DNA of 64,000 nt from NCBI GenBank assembly GCA_020912385.1, contig CP087217.1, positions 992,001 to 1,056,000 of the forward strand, written 5' to 3'. Of this stretch, positions 53,600-64,000 are shown in pieces (the first letter of the stretch is position 1; each line of letters begins with the position of its first letter). The stretch is from Neofusicoccum parvum (taxonomy: Eukaryota; Ascomycota; Dothideomycetes; Botryosphaeriales; Botryosphaeriaceae). A program made the translations under genes and the position numbers. Below the pieces are notes generated by a model. That model made no database searches, was not told the origin of the DNA, and saw nothing but the letters and a program-made list of their open reading frames with translations.

Positions 53600-56500
53600 T
53601 TACATGCCCTCCACCTCAGTGATCGCAAGACCCTGGGGCTCGCCGTTGCCGTTGGTGTGCGGCTGCTCGTACTCAAGCTTCTCCTGCTGGGCCATGGCCT
53701 GCGCCGACACAATCTCCGCCAGGCGCTTCAAGCGCGGCGTTTGGAGCCAAGAGGGAGTGTACGTCTCCAGAGCAGTGATCACACGGGGCTCGGCAATCTC
53801 ATACGGTCCGCTGTCCTCCATGTCGACAGCAGTGAGCAGGAGAACGTCGCTCTTCTCCGTCACTCTGGAGGCAACGGCCTTCATGATCTCGCCGTTGATG
53901 GGCTGCTCGTAGTCAGCCACCAGGTACTGGTTCAGAAGCTTCTGAATCTGGTTGGGGGAAAGCCTGCGCAATACGTTAGCAAATGAATTCAGACAGCACA
54001 ACCTGGGAAGTGACTCACATCCAGCAGATGTCCTGGATGATCTCAATGTCGTTCAGCGTAGCCTTCTTGAGCTGCAGGAGCTTGGTAGCCTGCATCAAGT
54101 GCTCCAGCTGAAGCGTGCCCTCGGGCATGTCGTGGCTCTTGCACCATTCCTCGATCCTGGTGATGTTGTAGTTGATCTGAAGACCACGCTTCCACGAGAG
54201 GAAGTTGCGGCGCATGAGCAGGTCGTTGAACGCCGTGACGCCGACCAGGCGGAGGAGCTCGGTAATGGCCTGGGTGATGATTGAGTCCTCAAGGAAGTAC
54301 GCCTTCATGGCCTTGTAGACGTTGTTCAGCAGGCTGAGGAGGTTGTCCATGCTGTAAGCCGGCTGGCTGTTGGACTGGAGCAGCTTGCCGAGGAACCTGT
54401 TGCTCTCGTTGGTAACGAAGCCAGGCAGAGACTGCGACTCGATGATGGCCGGGACAATCATCTTGTGCAGCTTCTTCTTAAGCACCTTCATCCAGGTGTG
54501 GTAGATGTTGAACTCCAAGCTCTCCAGGTCGTGCTTGACAATCTCGAGCAAGCGGTCATACTCGTAGTTGTCCGTCTTCTGCGTCTCGTACCAATCCTCA
54601 GCAAGGAAGACGAACGAGAGCATCTCGTGGACGTTGGAGAGCCAGAAGGCACCCGGGTTGATGGCCTCCTCGCCATCGTGCTGCATGACCTCCTGCTGGA
54701 TAGACTGCATCACGTTGGCAAGGAACCTCTCTGACTCCTTGACGAAGCCGTTGTTCCACATCTCCGACGTGACTAGGTTGATGAGGTAGGCAGGGAAGAG
54801 CACCTCCTTGTCGCTGGGGGCGGGGTTGGTGCTCGGCGAGGGGATCTTGAGGTTGCGGATGAGACCCATGGTAACCTCGTCGTTGAGGCCATCCTCATCG
54901 GAGAGAATGTTCTCAAGCTCGAACTCGATGTTGTCCAAGCCAGGAGTAAAGGTAGAGCCAGACAGAGTGGCCTGCTTGTGGAGAGATTGCCCGGTGACAG
55001 CCATCGAGACGGGACGAGGGCTGTAGGCGGTGCTGAAGCGCTCGACATCGATGCGCTCGCCAGCACTCCTTCTCTTCGGCTTCTTCGATGACACGAGGTT
55101 GATGAGGCCACTTGCCGGGACGTGATTGGCACCGTTAGTGAGATCGCCGTTGAGAGGTGCGGCCCGCTTAGCGAGCTCAAGCTGATCTTGCAGATCGGCC
55201 AGCTGTTGGCGAAGGGAGACCTTCTCGCTCTCGACCTGGCTCGAGCGGCGCTTGGTGTGCTCGAGCTCCTCGGTGGTCTCGCGCAGGGTCTCGCGCAAGT
55301 GCCTCTCCTCCTCCTGCAGGCGGCGCATGTTGGCAGTGCTCTCTTCGTAGTTGGACTGCAGCTTGCTGAACTCATCCTCCATCGCGCTCAGGCGTGCAGC
55401 AGTGATACCGGCCTGGTTAGCCTCAGCCTGGAGTTCCTTGGTCCTCGCCTCAAGCGCATTGGTTCTGCTCTTCCACGAGTTGATCTGGCTCTCGTAGTTC
55501 TGGACTTGTCCCTGCAGAGCCTTGTTCTGCTGTTTGATGGTACCCAAGGTCTGGGTGAGCTCGACGACCTTGTTCTCAAGCTTGTAGGAAATCTGCTTGA
55601 GATCACGGGCCTCCTCGCGCAAACCCTTGTACTGGCGACGAGCTTTCCTACCCCGCCACAGACTCTGAATAATGACGACCTTGCGACGGTATTGCCTCCA
55701 GTCCCTGAGCTGGCGAGCAGATCTCCAGTTGCGCTGGATGCAGCGGGCAGCATCGTTGAACCTCTTGTCCAAGATACCCTTGCGAAGAAGCCAACCCTTC
55801 GCAGCGGCATCAAACAAGATGACACTCTTGCGGATGTACTGGTACCTCTTCCTGTCCTTGTAGCCACGCCAGACACGTTGTATCGAGGTGGCCGATTTGA
55901 TTTGGCGCATCTCCTCAGTGCGCGCTCTTGCAATGAAACCACGAACGAGAGCCTGGGTGGAGATGACAGCCTCGCGGGCCTCAAGATACCTGCGCCTGTA
56001 GTACTTGCAACGCAGGTTCTTTTGGATCATGATGGCGGCCGAGTTCAGGCGAGCAGTGCGCAGGTTCTCAAGGAATGCAAGCATACCCGCACGGAAGAAA
56101 ATTTTGGTGAGACCAAGCTGATACTTGTCCATCTTTCCGCTTTCGCCTCCCAAAGCTTTTTGCAAGATTCTGTTGGCCATGTCCTTGATCTCGGATGTCC
56201 ATCCTTCGGAAGGCACCAGCATGTAATACCGCAGAGCGAATTCTTCGTAAGTCCATCTTGTTGGGTAACCGGCACAGCTGATACGGACAGTCTCGAGGAC
56301 ACCGCAAGCACGAAGCTGGCTGAGAACCATTGGTCCCTCGAACATCCAAGCCTCCTTCGCCTCGTTGGGCTTGATACAACGGATGTAGTGGACGTCGGTC
56401 GAGTTGATGGTGGCCATAAGCTCAACCAAAGAGGCCTTGAAGATACCACCCAGGGTGGGCTTGCGGTTGACTGCCACTCTCCGACCTGCAGAGACTGCGG

Positions 56501-58567
56501 TGCCTGGCTTGGCGGCCGAACCACCAGCAGTCTCCTTTTCACGGATCGCTGCGGCGGTGTCGATGACCTCCACAAGGAACTTGTTCGACGAGGCCTTGAG
56601 AACCTCCATGTGCTCGTCCGGCACCGTGTCTCTGTTCTTCTCAATGAAGCCCTCCGATTCGTACGTGACATCGACTGCATAATGGCAGACGGTGAAAGCC
56701 GACTTGCCGAAACGGGGCTTCTTGTAGAACTTGTGCTTGTCGCCGGAGTAGTTGTGGTGCAGCTTGGTAACGAATTGCTCGTCAGAGCCCATAGGCAGAC
56801 GGGATTCTTCGTCAAGCAGCGACAAGATACCGAGCTTTCCTTCCACGAGGTCAATACAGGGCTGGTTGTCGGAGAAGTCGATGAAAGTCCAGTCGATCTG
56901 TTCCCGAAGGTACTCTTCCTGCTCGAGCTTGAAAACATGCTGGTTGAATTCCTGCTGCAGCTTCTCGTTTGCGTAGTTGATACAGAACTGCTCGAAGGAG
57001 TTCTTGGCGAAATGCTCGAAACCGTAAATATCAAGAACACCGATAAAAGACTTCGTGGCAGCCACGACTTCATCGGAAGCCAAACTGATATTAATCCTCT
57101 CGACGAGCCAGTCGAAAAGACTCGAGTAAATGTACTTTGCCACTGAATCTCGCACAACAATAGCTTGCGCCTGTGTAAGGTTGGAGGTGATCTTCTCGCC
57201 GCGAGTGATGAGCTGTTTCTTGACACACCACTTGGCGAAGCCGGCTGCGTCGATTCCGAGCAGCTGGGCAGCCTTGACGAGTGCAGGGTCTTCCGGAGAT
57301 AGTGACGAGTCTGTGCGGGTAGCGGTGATCTTGACATCTCCGAGGTGCAGCAATGCGGCCAGAAGTCGGAAAATGTAGTTCTGAGTTTCATCGTTGACAC
57401 CAATCGTCGTCAGGGATTTCTTCGTTGCCTCGAATTCGGCCTTGTCGTCGACACCGTCAATGACTGGTGCGCTGCCCTGATTCATGTATGTGAACTCCTC
57501 CGGGGTCTTCAACGCCCACTCCTCGCGCTCGGAATCCGTAGCACCAGCGCACAGCTGGTAGAAGATGTGGTAGTTACGCTCCTTCAGCGGCTGGAAAACC
57601 AATCTGGACCGTTCCAACAGGTAAACACGTATCTTGGCTCCGATAATCTCCGTTGCCTCGTCGAACATGATCTCAATGTACTTTCCGAAACGCGATGAGT
57701 TGTCGTTACGCGTCGTCTTGGCGTTACCGAATGCTTCCATGATAGGGTTGGTGGCCAAGATCTGCTCCTCAGTTTCACTCATGGCATCCGATCTTGCCTT
57801 CCGCTTGCTGGGCTGGTCGGGCGACTCGCGCGTGGCGAAGTAACGCATGATGTATTTTGCGCTGACGGTCTTACCGGCACCGGATTCACCAGAGACGACG
57901 ATGGTCTGGTTGCGGTTGTCGCGGAGCATGTCTCTGTACAGACTACGTTAATACTTGAAGGGACAGCATCACAGCGGTAGGGGAGCTCCGGGACGTACGC
58001 AAAGGCCTCTTCTGCAATGGCGAACAAATGCGGCGCCTGCGAAGCTCTGTGCTTGCCGGCATACACCTGCACCATGCCGGGGACGTATAGCGAATCGACG
58101 CGCGCGAAGGGGTTCGTGGCGATCAGGACAATGCCGGAGTATGTGTAGATTTCCTTCTGGGCATAGCGGAGCTTGATGGCTTGCAGCACTGTAGCACCAG
58201 CGTCAGCATCGGCCGGCAACACACGGCGGTTGGCAGTGCTGACCAGCTGGCTCGTTCAAATGTGAAAGATTCGTGAGGTCGTCGCTGGCTTCGAGCATGG
58301 TCGGGTTCATGAGCGGAGGGAGCTTGCCCTCCTTGTCATCCTGGAGGGCTTCTATCGTGGTCTCTATCACCTTCTCCTGCTATGGGGTCAGCGTCCGGCG
58401 CGGTTCGTGGGAACGCACAGGCGGGTACGCACTTCGCCGCTGTCGAGGCGGAAGACAAGCTTGACCTTGTCCCCGTCCACGACCTTCTGCTCGACCTCGG
58501 AGGCCACCCATCCCTCGGTGGGATCGGGCTGCCAGGCGCGCGTGCCGACATCGTAGAGGTGCGACAT
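53600..58567 (-). CDS. MYO2: Class V myosin heavy chain
   Basis: This actin motor carries secretory vesicles and organelles towards the growing tip. Exons 58567..58433, 58376..58244, 58188..57999, 57933..54019 and 53963..53600 give 1578 aa, a normal length. The N-terminus MSHLYDVGTRAWQPDP.. is the SH3-like domain. The motor has the P-loop GESGAGKT (about residue 170), switch I NDNSSRFGK, switch II DIYGFEHF, actin-binding VHYIRCIKPNE and the converter. About six IQ motifs (for example IQKNLRCKYYRRRY, IQRVWRGYKDRKRY, IQSLWRGRKARRQY) bind light chains. A coiled coil (about residues 930-1080) and the C-terminal DIL cargo domain follow (MDNLLSLLNNVYKAMKAYFL, INYNITRIEEWCKSHDMPEG). The largest exon is 3.9 kb. 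Confidence 0.97.
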
Positions 58568-59485
58568 TGTCTATCGGGGGAGAGGGGGAGCAGGAGGCGG
58601 CGCCTGCTCGCTCGGGGGGGAGGCGGATGGGTGGTGGTGGTTGTTTGAGGGTCGGAGTGCGGTAACTCCTGGGGAGAACAGCGCGCGCCCCGAGACGACC
58701 CCAGACCGCGTTGGCGGCGGGTCTCCTGCACTAACAACAAACAACGGTCGGGCACAGAGGGAGGGAGGACGCCAGGCATCCGCGGGCTCGGGCGGGCGCA
58801 GCAGGCGGGACTCGGCAGCTCGCGAGCTATGGGGAGTGAAGCGGAGGTGGTGCTGGTGGTAGGCGTAATTATTTAGAGATGCTGTCCCGACGGCGTGAAA
58901 CTGGACCTTGCACGGGGTCCTCGTTCACCGCTTGCGCTGGACGCCGAAGCTCCGCCGCGCCCTGCAGCCCCTGAAACCCGCCTGCACCACAGACCTGCAG
59001 AGCATCCGCCGGCTGCCCCAACTCCGCCGCTACGCGCGCTGACAGCGGCGCCGACCCAGGCCCTAAGACAGGCAGCGCCGCAGTGAAGAACAAACAGCTG
59101 CGCCAGCCACGTGCCGCGCTGCACCCTGCCTGCACGCCGCGCCGCCTCGCGTCTCACGGCGCCCTCCCGCGTCTCTGGCGCCCTCCTGCGCGCCGCCGAT
59201 TGGCGCGACGCCGCGCGTGTATACCTGACGCAGCCCTCTCCTCCATCGCACACCCTATTCCGCCGCCGCAAGCTACGCCCGCCGCCAGCCCGTGCAGCCG
59301 CGCCCGCCAGCAGGCTGCCCGCTCTGGGGCCGCTGCGCCGCCTGCAGCTGCGCTTTGTTTCTTGCCATTTCCCACCGCTCCACGTTTCGTCATCGGCATG
59401 ATCTATCCCAATCTCTATGCGCCCTTGAATCATTAAACTACCGTGACAAGCTTTCGAGTCCCCCTAACCGGCAGCGACACCAACC
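58568..59485. other. Intergenic, myosin V promoter
   Basis: Very GC-rich, with overlapping ORFs on both strands (58873..59433 - is Arg/Ala/Gly-rich and looks composition-driven). No gene is supported. It holds the myosin promoter and the 3' flank of the P450-like gene. Confidence 0.45.
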
Positions 59486-61677
59486 CTATTTGCGCTCCAG
59501 CTCCCGCCGCCTGATCCTGACTCTCGCGTCGCCCTTTGGTCGCGCTGTGAGCGGCCCCTCGCCTCTCCGCGGTATTTTCCAACCACCCGAGTCCACCGGA
59601 TTCATCTTCCACACGCCCAGCACGGTGGCAACCGTGCTCAGGCAGAGGCTCTGCGCGAACTTGCTCGCCCCCGCCATCTGCCACATGCCGTTGTCGTGTC
59701 GGACTGTGCCCCAGTCTGCTCGTGTTGCCTCCTGTTTCTCGCTGTAGATCACGAACCTGTCCGCTATAAACTTCTCCGCGCTCCGGTATTGGCTGTCCGT
59801 GTTGAGCAGGCTGTTGGACACATGCACGTGCTCGCCCTTCTTGACCAGGTACTTGGCAGCCACGCCGTAACTTGAATTGTCGCTGATCACGACATCCTGT
59901 CCGGCTTTCTGCACCGCCCAAGAGTTGTTGTACAGTCGCACCGTCTCCATGTAGCAGCTCAGCAGCAGCGGGCATTTCGACTGCAGCCCCTCCAGGTCAA
60001 TGTCCAGCCGCGGCGGCTCCATCATCCCGAAGCCATTGATTGGCTGCGTGACGCGAGCATGTAGACGAACTTCTTCGCGGATGCGATCTGCCAGCCCAGG
60101 CTCCGCGAGAATGTGCATCATCATCCAAAATACCAAGTCACGAGCTGCTGCATTCAGAGCCCAGAAGGCGTAGAGATGAGCCTCTGCGTAGACGGTTGAT
60201 GGCACATCAAGCTCATTGAATAAACGTCGAGAGGTGGTGAAAGCCGCTGAGAAGTCACCCACATCTGCCTCAGTCGATATGATGTCTTCGCCTCCGAGTT
60301 CTCTCTCGTAGGATTTCTGCAGCTGGTTCAGATTTGCCAGCAGGCCCCTCCGTGCAATGTATCCGGCTGGAAGGCCTGGGATCGGCACCCAGCGGGGCAA
60401 GCCAGTAGCCAAGAGATTGACCTTGGATTCAAAAGACTGCAGGGTTTCGTTGAACGTAGGGAAGTCGTCCATGAAAGCGATCCCGGCAAAAGCCGTGTTG
60501 ATAGTATGGCCAACGAAGTTTCGGATCAACATGCTGTGAACGGTATGAGACTCTGACAGCAAACAAGAGTAGAAATGATACGTACCCAAAGTTCGACTCC
60601 GATAGGTCTTTCTGAGCGCCAGGTACTTCGACCACGGTGGTCAAGCTTGCCCGCTCCCACGCTTGCTGGTCCACGAAGCTTTCGTTGAACGTGACTAGAT
60701 CAGGCACATTCTCCCTCAACAAGCCTACCACCCTCTTTGCCAGCGAGTCCATGTTCGACTCCGAAAACACCTTGTCGTAGAAGTCGCTTGATATCACAGC
60801 CGCGGCTTTGCCGCCTTGGGTCACCTCGTTGGATAGGCCCAAGATGTTTCTGCGGAGAACCGAAACGAAGGTTTGATTATCCAAACCTTCAGAATCCTTT
60901 GCTCCAATGGACTCGATCACAGAGGGTGACCCTAAGATGACATGCTTCGTGCCGAGAAAGTTTAGCCCGAACACATTCTGCGTGACATTGTCTCTGTGCG
61001 ATTCGGGAGCTCGTCAGCCATAGATCTGAGTGGGATGGCGTTAACGTCAAGCGCCGAGAGCTTCAGACATACCTGACGGTTCTTAGGAAAGAGTCCGCAT
61101 CCCAGAGAAGATATAGTGCATGGCCAATGAAGGGGATTGATGAAGGGACGACCGGGACAGGGCCTCTTTCGCCCGCAGTGCTGCAGGCATCCTGGTACTT
61201 CACGCCGGTCCAGATGCGGGTGGACAGCAGGACAGCGATGCTGACAACGAGTGCGCCAACTATACGAATCGGCGTTTCCAAGCCATTGACAGGTTCCGGA
61301 ACTACGAGTCAAATTGAGTCAGCCTCTGAGGGTATAGACATTCGAAGGCGCTGCCGTAGGACTGGTTATCTATGGGGGGCAAGGAAAGTCATGGCCGTTT
61401 ACGGAAATATTCCCGTACACGCAAGAGATAGCAGTGATTCAGCAAACAGGCCTAAGGCCTTGAGAAGATGATAGCAACATACTAGAGAGGCAGCACAGGG
61501 GAAAGCCGAAAGCTGTACGCCTGCACGCAAGGCTCGAGGATGGAAAGGGGTAGAAGGGAGTCTTCACTTACCGGCAATCCAGCCCTTTGCAAACACTAGC
61601 GACGAAGCTGCCAGGACAGCAAGGCTGTTCCAGAGCAGAGTCTTGCGCTCGAAATACACCGCCAGACCAAGCGCCAT
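59486..61677 (-). CDS. Cytochrome P450-like protein lacking the heme-ligand cysteine
   Basis: Exons 61677..61572, 61301..61073, 60993..60586 and 60533..59486 give 596 aa. Two N-terminal hydrophobic segments (LLWNSLAVLAASSLVFAKG and IRIVGALVVSIAVLL) suggest ER anchoring. The P450 order is visible: proline-rich PVPVVPSSIPFIGHALYLL, I-helix region HLYAFWALNAAARDLVFWMMMH and the K-helix ExxR in CYMETVRLYNN. The C-terminal stretch after the meander, where FxxGxxxCxG is expected, reads HDNGMWQMAGASKFAQ: no cysteine is present, although the KFAQ and later GGWKIPRR match P450 ends. The I-helix also lacks the usual A/G-G-x-D/E-T. All junctions are in phase and no stop interrupts it. The protein is probably not a normal monooxygenase. 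Confidence 0.85.
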
Positions 61678-62141
61678 CTTTTACCGTAGGTGTCGACGCA
61701 GTTGTTCGCCGGTGTCGTTTACGTAGTACCGCACACCTGGCCGAAGCTGAAAGCGGTGACCGCTCGCTATTCCGAGCTAGCTGAACGAGCGAATGGCAAG
61801 ATCCTCAGCGTCCAAGACCCATGCTACGGATTGATCAGCTGCGCGGAATGAGAGCGCGACTGCTTTATCACCAATGCAGCGGCCGCGGGGTGTATGTAGA
61901 GGGCGAGAGGAGAGAAAGAGTCACGGCGAAGCGGTGTTGAGGTGGCTTGGAGATGACGCTCCGCGCGGGCAGAAAGAACATCAACTTTCTTCAGCCCTAT
62001 CGCCGCTGGAGCCCACATATAACGTCAACCTCCCGCACCGAGCCTGGCTCGTTGACAACGCACTCACAACGTCCTGCTCTTCTCCCAATCAACCCTCCGC
62101 CTCTCGACTGCGATCCAAGAGCCACGAAAAAGACATCCAAA
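61678..62141. promoter_or_regulatory. Shared divergent promoter, P450-like / HAM1
   Basis: 464 bp between divergent start codons. The HAM1 side has a C-rich leader just upstream of 62142. No TATA box stands out. Role inferred from position. Confidence 0.45.
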
Positions 62142-63065
62142 ATGGCACCCAAGGAGCTCAACTTCATCACCGGCAACGCCAACAAGCTTGCCGAAGTCAA
62201 GGCCATCCTGGCTGACAGCGGCGTCGAGCTGCGTAACCAGAGCGTGGATCTGGTTGAGATCCAGGGCACTGTTGAGGAGGTGACGCTGGACAAGTGCAGG
62301 CGGGCTGCCGAGCATGTGCGTTTCCTAAGACCCACCTTCTGTGTTGAGATCAAGGATGGCCTCAGCTTGCAGTTCTTTTTGTGAAAGCAATTGAAGCATT
62401 CACACACACAGCCAATTCTGGTATTTTGTATGGCCACCATAACTAACAGCCGACTTCCACCAACAGGTTAGTGGCCCCGTCTTGGTGGAGGATACCTGCC
62501 TCTGCTTCAAGGCCATGAACGACCTCCCGGGACCATACATGTAGGTTGGCTAATTCCATTTGTCGGGTCGCATTCGTTCGTACCATCATGAATTTCGTCT
62601 TCTGACCCCATTTCCAGCAAATGGTTCATGCAATCCATCGGCGTCCAGAACCTGCACAAGATGCTCGACGGCTTCGAGGACAAGTCCGCCCAAGCCGTCT
62701 GCACCTTCGGGTACTCCGAGGGCCCGGGCCACGAGCCTATCCTCTTCCAAGGCAGGACCGATGTGAGTTGCCCGGCTTAAATCCGCATGTCTTACGCTTC
62801 TGATATCTCTCGATCCAACAGGGCAAGATCGTGGCGTCGCGAGGCCCGACCAACTTCGGTAAGAAGCATCTCTTCCCCTTCACGCTACCAATGCGTTCAC
62901 CCTCTCCTCCAGCGCTGACATTTCCTCCTTGTAGGCTGGGACTCGACCTTTGAATACGAGGGCCAGACATACGCAGAGATGCCAAAGGCAGAGAAGAACA
63001 AGATCTCGCACCGGGGCAAGGCGCTTGAGAAGCTCAAGGAGTGGCTCAAGACCAACGTCGACTAG
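62142..63065 (+). CDS. HAM1: Inosine triphosphate pyrophosphatase (HAM1/ITPase)
   Basis: This enzyme hydrolyses ITP, dITP and XTP to monophosphates, keeping non-canonical purines out of nucleic acids. Exons 62142..62315, 62467..62540, 62618..62762, 62822..62858 and 62935..63065 give 186 aa, the usual size. Family motifs are [76 protein letters not shown] and [16 protein letters not shown]. The FGWD and SHR motifs hold base and phosphate contacts. Introns are 151, 77, 59 and 76 nt. The joins restore family sequence throughout. Confidence 0.95.
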
Positions 63066-63293
63066 AGTGGCAACCATATGGCATCTTCCTCCAACAACGC
63101 CTACGCTTCTGCTCCGAAAAAAAAAACTCATCTATCCAAGCCAAACGCCACCCGCCACGAACTTTTTGTTTCCCATATCAATAGATAGCCCACCCGATTT
63201 TTTCAAGAACCGATAGACGGGTATATGTAGAACCACCTCCCGCACCGCCAAAGAGAATATATGTGCACCTTCAAACCCGCGCAACACACGCGC

Positions 63294-63975
63294 TCAGTCC
63301 TCCTCCTCCTCCTCCTGCCCCTCCTCCCCCAACCCAGCATTCCCCTCCACACCCTCCTTATGATCCTCCCTCCACTGCCCTATCCACGCCTCGATCCGCT
63401 CCACATTCCCCTCCACCTCGTCCGCATCGTTGCTCCGCAGCTCCACCACAATCTCCTCGTCGAACGCGTCGCGCGCCTCGTCCAGCAGCACCTGCATGAT
63501 CTCCGCGTCCATGTTCTCGTCCAGCTTGCGGCTCGAGTAGCCGCGCGCGCTCAGCCGGTCGTACAGCAGCGTGCTGTCGGCGCGCACGACGACCACCAGG
63601 TCGATCCACGAGCGCGGGAAGAGGTCGCAGGCGTGCCAGTCGATGATGTTGCCGCCGCGGAGGACGTCGGGTTCGATGGCGTCGAGGAGCTGTGCAGCGA
63701 GCCGCGGCCGGCCGGCACTGTCAGCGCTGGACGGTCGCGGAGGAGGAGGTAGAGGAGGGAATGGTGGTGAGTGGGCCTTCTTTCCTCACCTTGTCCTCGT
63801 CCACGATCCAGCTGCCCAACTCCTCGTCCCTGCCGTCGTAGCAGTCGCGCTCCTTGGCCACCTGGTTGATGGCCAGGTGCCGCAGCCCCGAGTTCTGTGC
63901 CAGCAGCTGCGCGTGCGTTGTCTTGCCCACGCCCGGCGTGCCGGTGATGATGATGTTCGGGCTGGTGCGCTTCAT
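63294..63975 (-). CDS. FAP7: Adenylate kinase 6 / ribosome assembly factor Fap7
   Basis: Fap7 is a nuclear NMP kinase-like ATPase needed for 18S rRNA maturation together with uS11. Exons 63975..63790 and 63689..63294 give 193 aa. The P-loop is GTPGVGKTTHAQLLA. Further landmarks are INQVAKERDCYDGRDEELGSW, DEDK|LLDAIEPD (restored by splicing a 100-nt intron), GGNIIDWHACDLFP and the LID-like YDRLSARGYSSRKLDENMDAE. The acidic tail ends in Glu/Asp runs. The gene is convergent with HAM1, with only 228 bp between stop codons. Confidence 0.93.
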
Positions 63976-64000
63976 TGTTCGTTCGTTTTGTCGCGGGGGT

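Noticed and set aside
55122..57146. 674-codon plus-strand ORF
   Set aside because: It is the antisense shadow of the 3.9-kb myosin V exon; Leu/Val-rich composition is typical of such shadows.
58873..59433. 186-codon ORF on the minus strand upstream of myosin V
   Set aside because: Arg/Ala/Gly-rich translation in very GC-rich DNA, open frames on both strands, no domain; looks composition-driven.

Overview
The window is nuclear DNA of a filamentous ascomycete. Most genes are split by 45-95 nt introns with GT..AG ends and CTAAC/CTGAC branch sites. The genes are typical of Pezizomycotina: GH71 glucanase, a CFEM protein, sugar MFS porters, an NmrA-like protein, the C78 deubiquitinase and class V myosin. 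Dothideomycetes is my best guess, but that is inference. All identifications come from reading the translations; no database search was run. For most genes I joined exons by hand, and the joined lengths are divisible by three.

Layout. At 0.8-5.2 kb are the mitochondrial ribosomal protein MRPL7 (-) and a USP-type ubiquitin hydrolase with a CaaX-like end (+), sharing a short promoter. At 6.3-7.0 kb is a secreted cysteine-rich protein (-). At 7.7-12.8 kb a GH71 alpha-1,3-glucanase (-) and GPI7/LAS21 (+) diverge from a 278 bp spacer. At 13.9-19.6 kb three genes on the minus strand look like a sugar-acid catabolic group: an MFS sugar porter, an enolase-superfamily L-fuconate dehydratase-like enzyme and a short zinc alcohol dehydrogenase. 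At 20.2-23.9 kb are a second small secreted protein (-) and a CFEM protein (+). At 24.2-26.8 kb mitochondrial TrpRS (-) and the BAR protein RVS161 (+) diverge. The 26.8-35.2 kb stretch is gene-poor and partly AT-rich. It holds a tRNA-like element, an intron-containing tRNA-Gly and one lineage-type hypothetical protein. At 35.2-37.9 kb are an NmrA-like oxidoreductase (+) and a third small cysteine-rich secreted protein (-). At 39.7-48.7 kb a co-directional housekeeping run holds a sucrose-type transporter, NAP1, phosphoglycerate dehydrogenase (SER3/33) and RPL33. At 49.7-64 kb are an unrecognised coding region, a C78 deubiquitinase, myosin V and a P450-like protein (all -), then ITP pyrophosphatase HAM1 (+) and FAP7 (-).

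No CRISPR array, prophage or intact transposon is visible. The best second-look items are: the P450-like protein with no cysteine at the heme-ligand position; the 10-nt microexon in RPL33; the three-gene sugar-acid group; four small secreted proteins, one with a defensin-like cysteine pattern; the possible prenylation of the USP; the unresolved coding region behind the C78 protease; and the 48-nt intron in tRNA-Gly.
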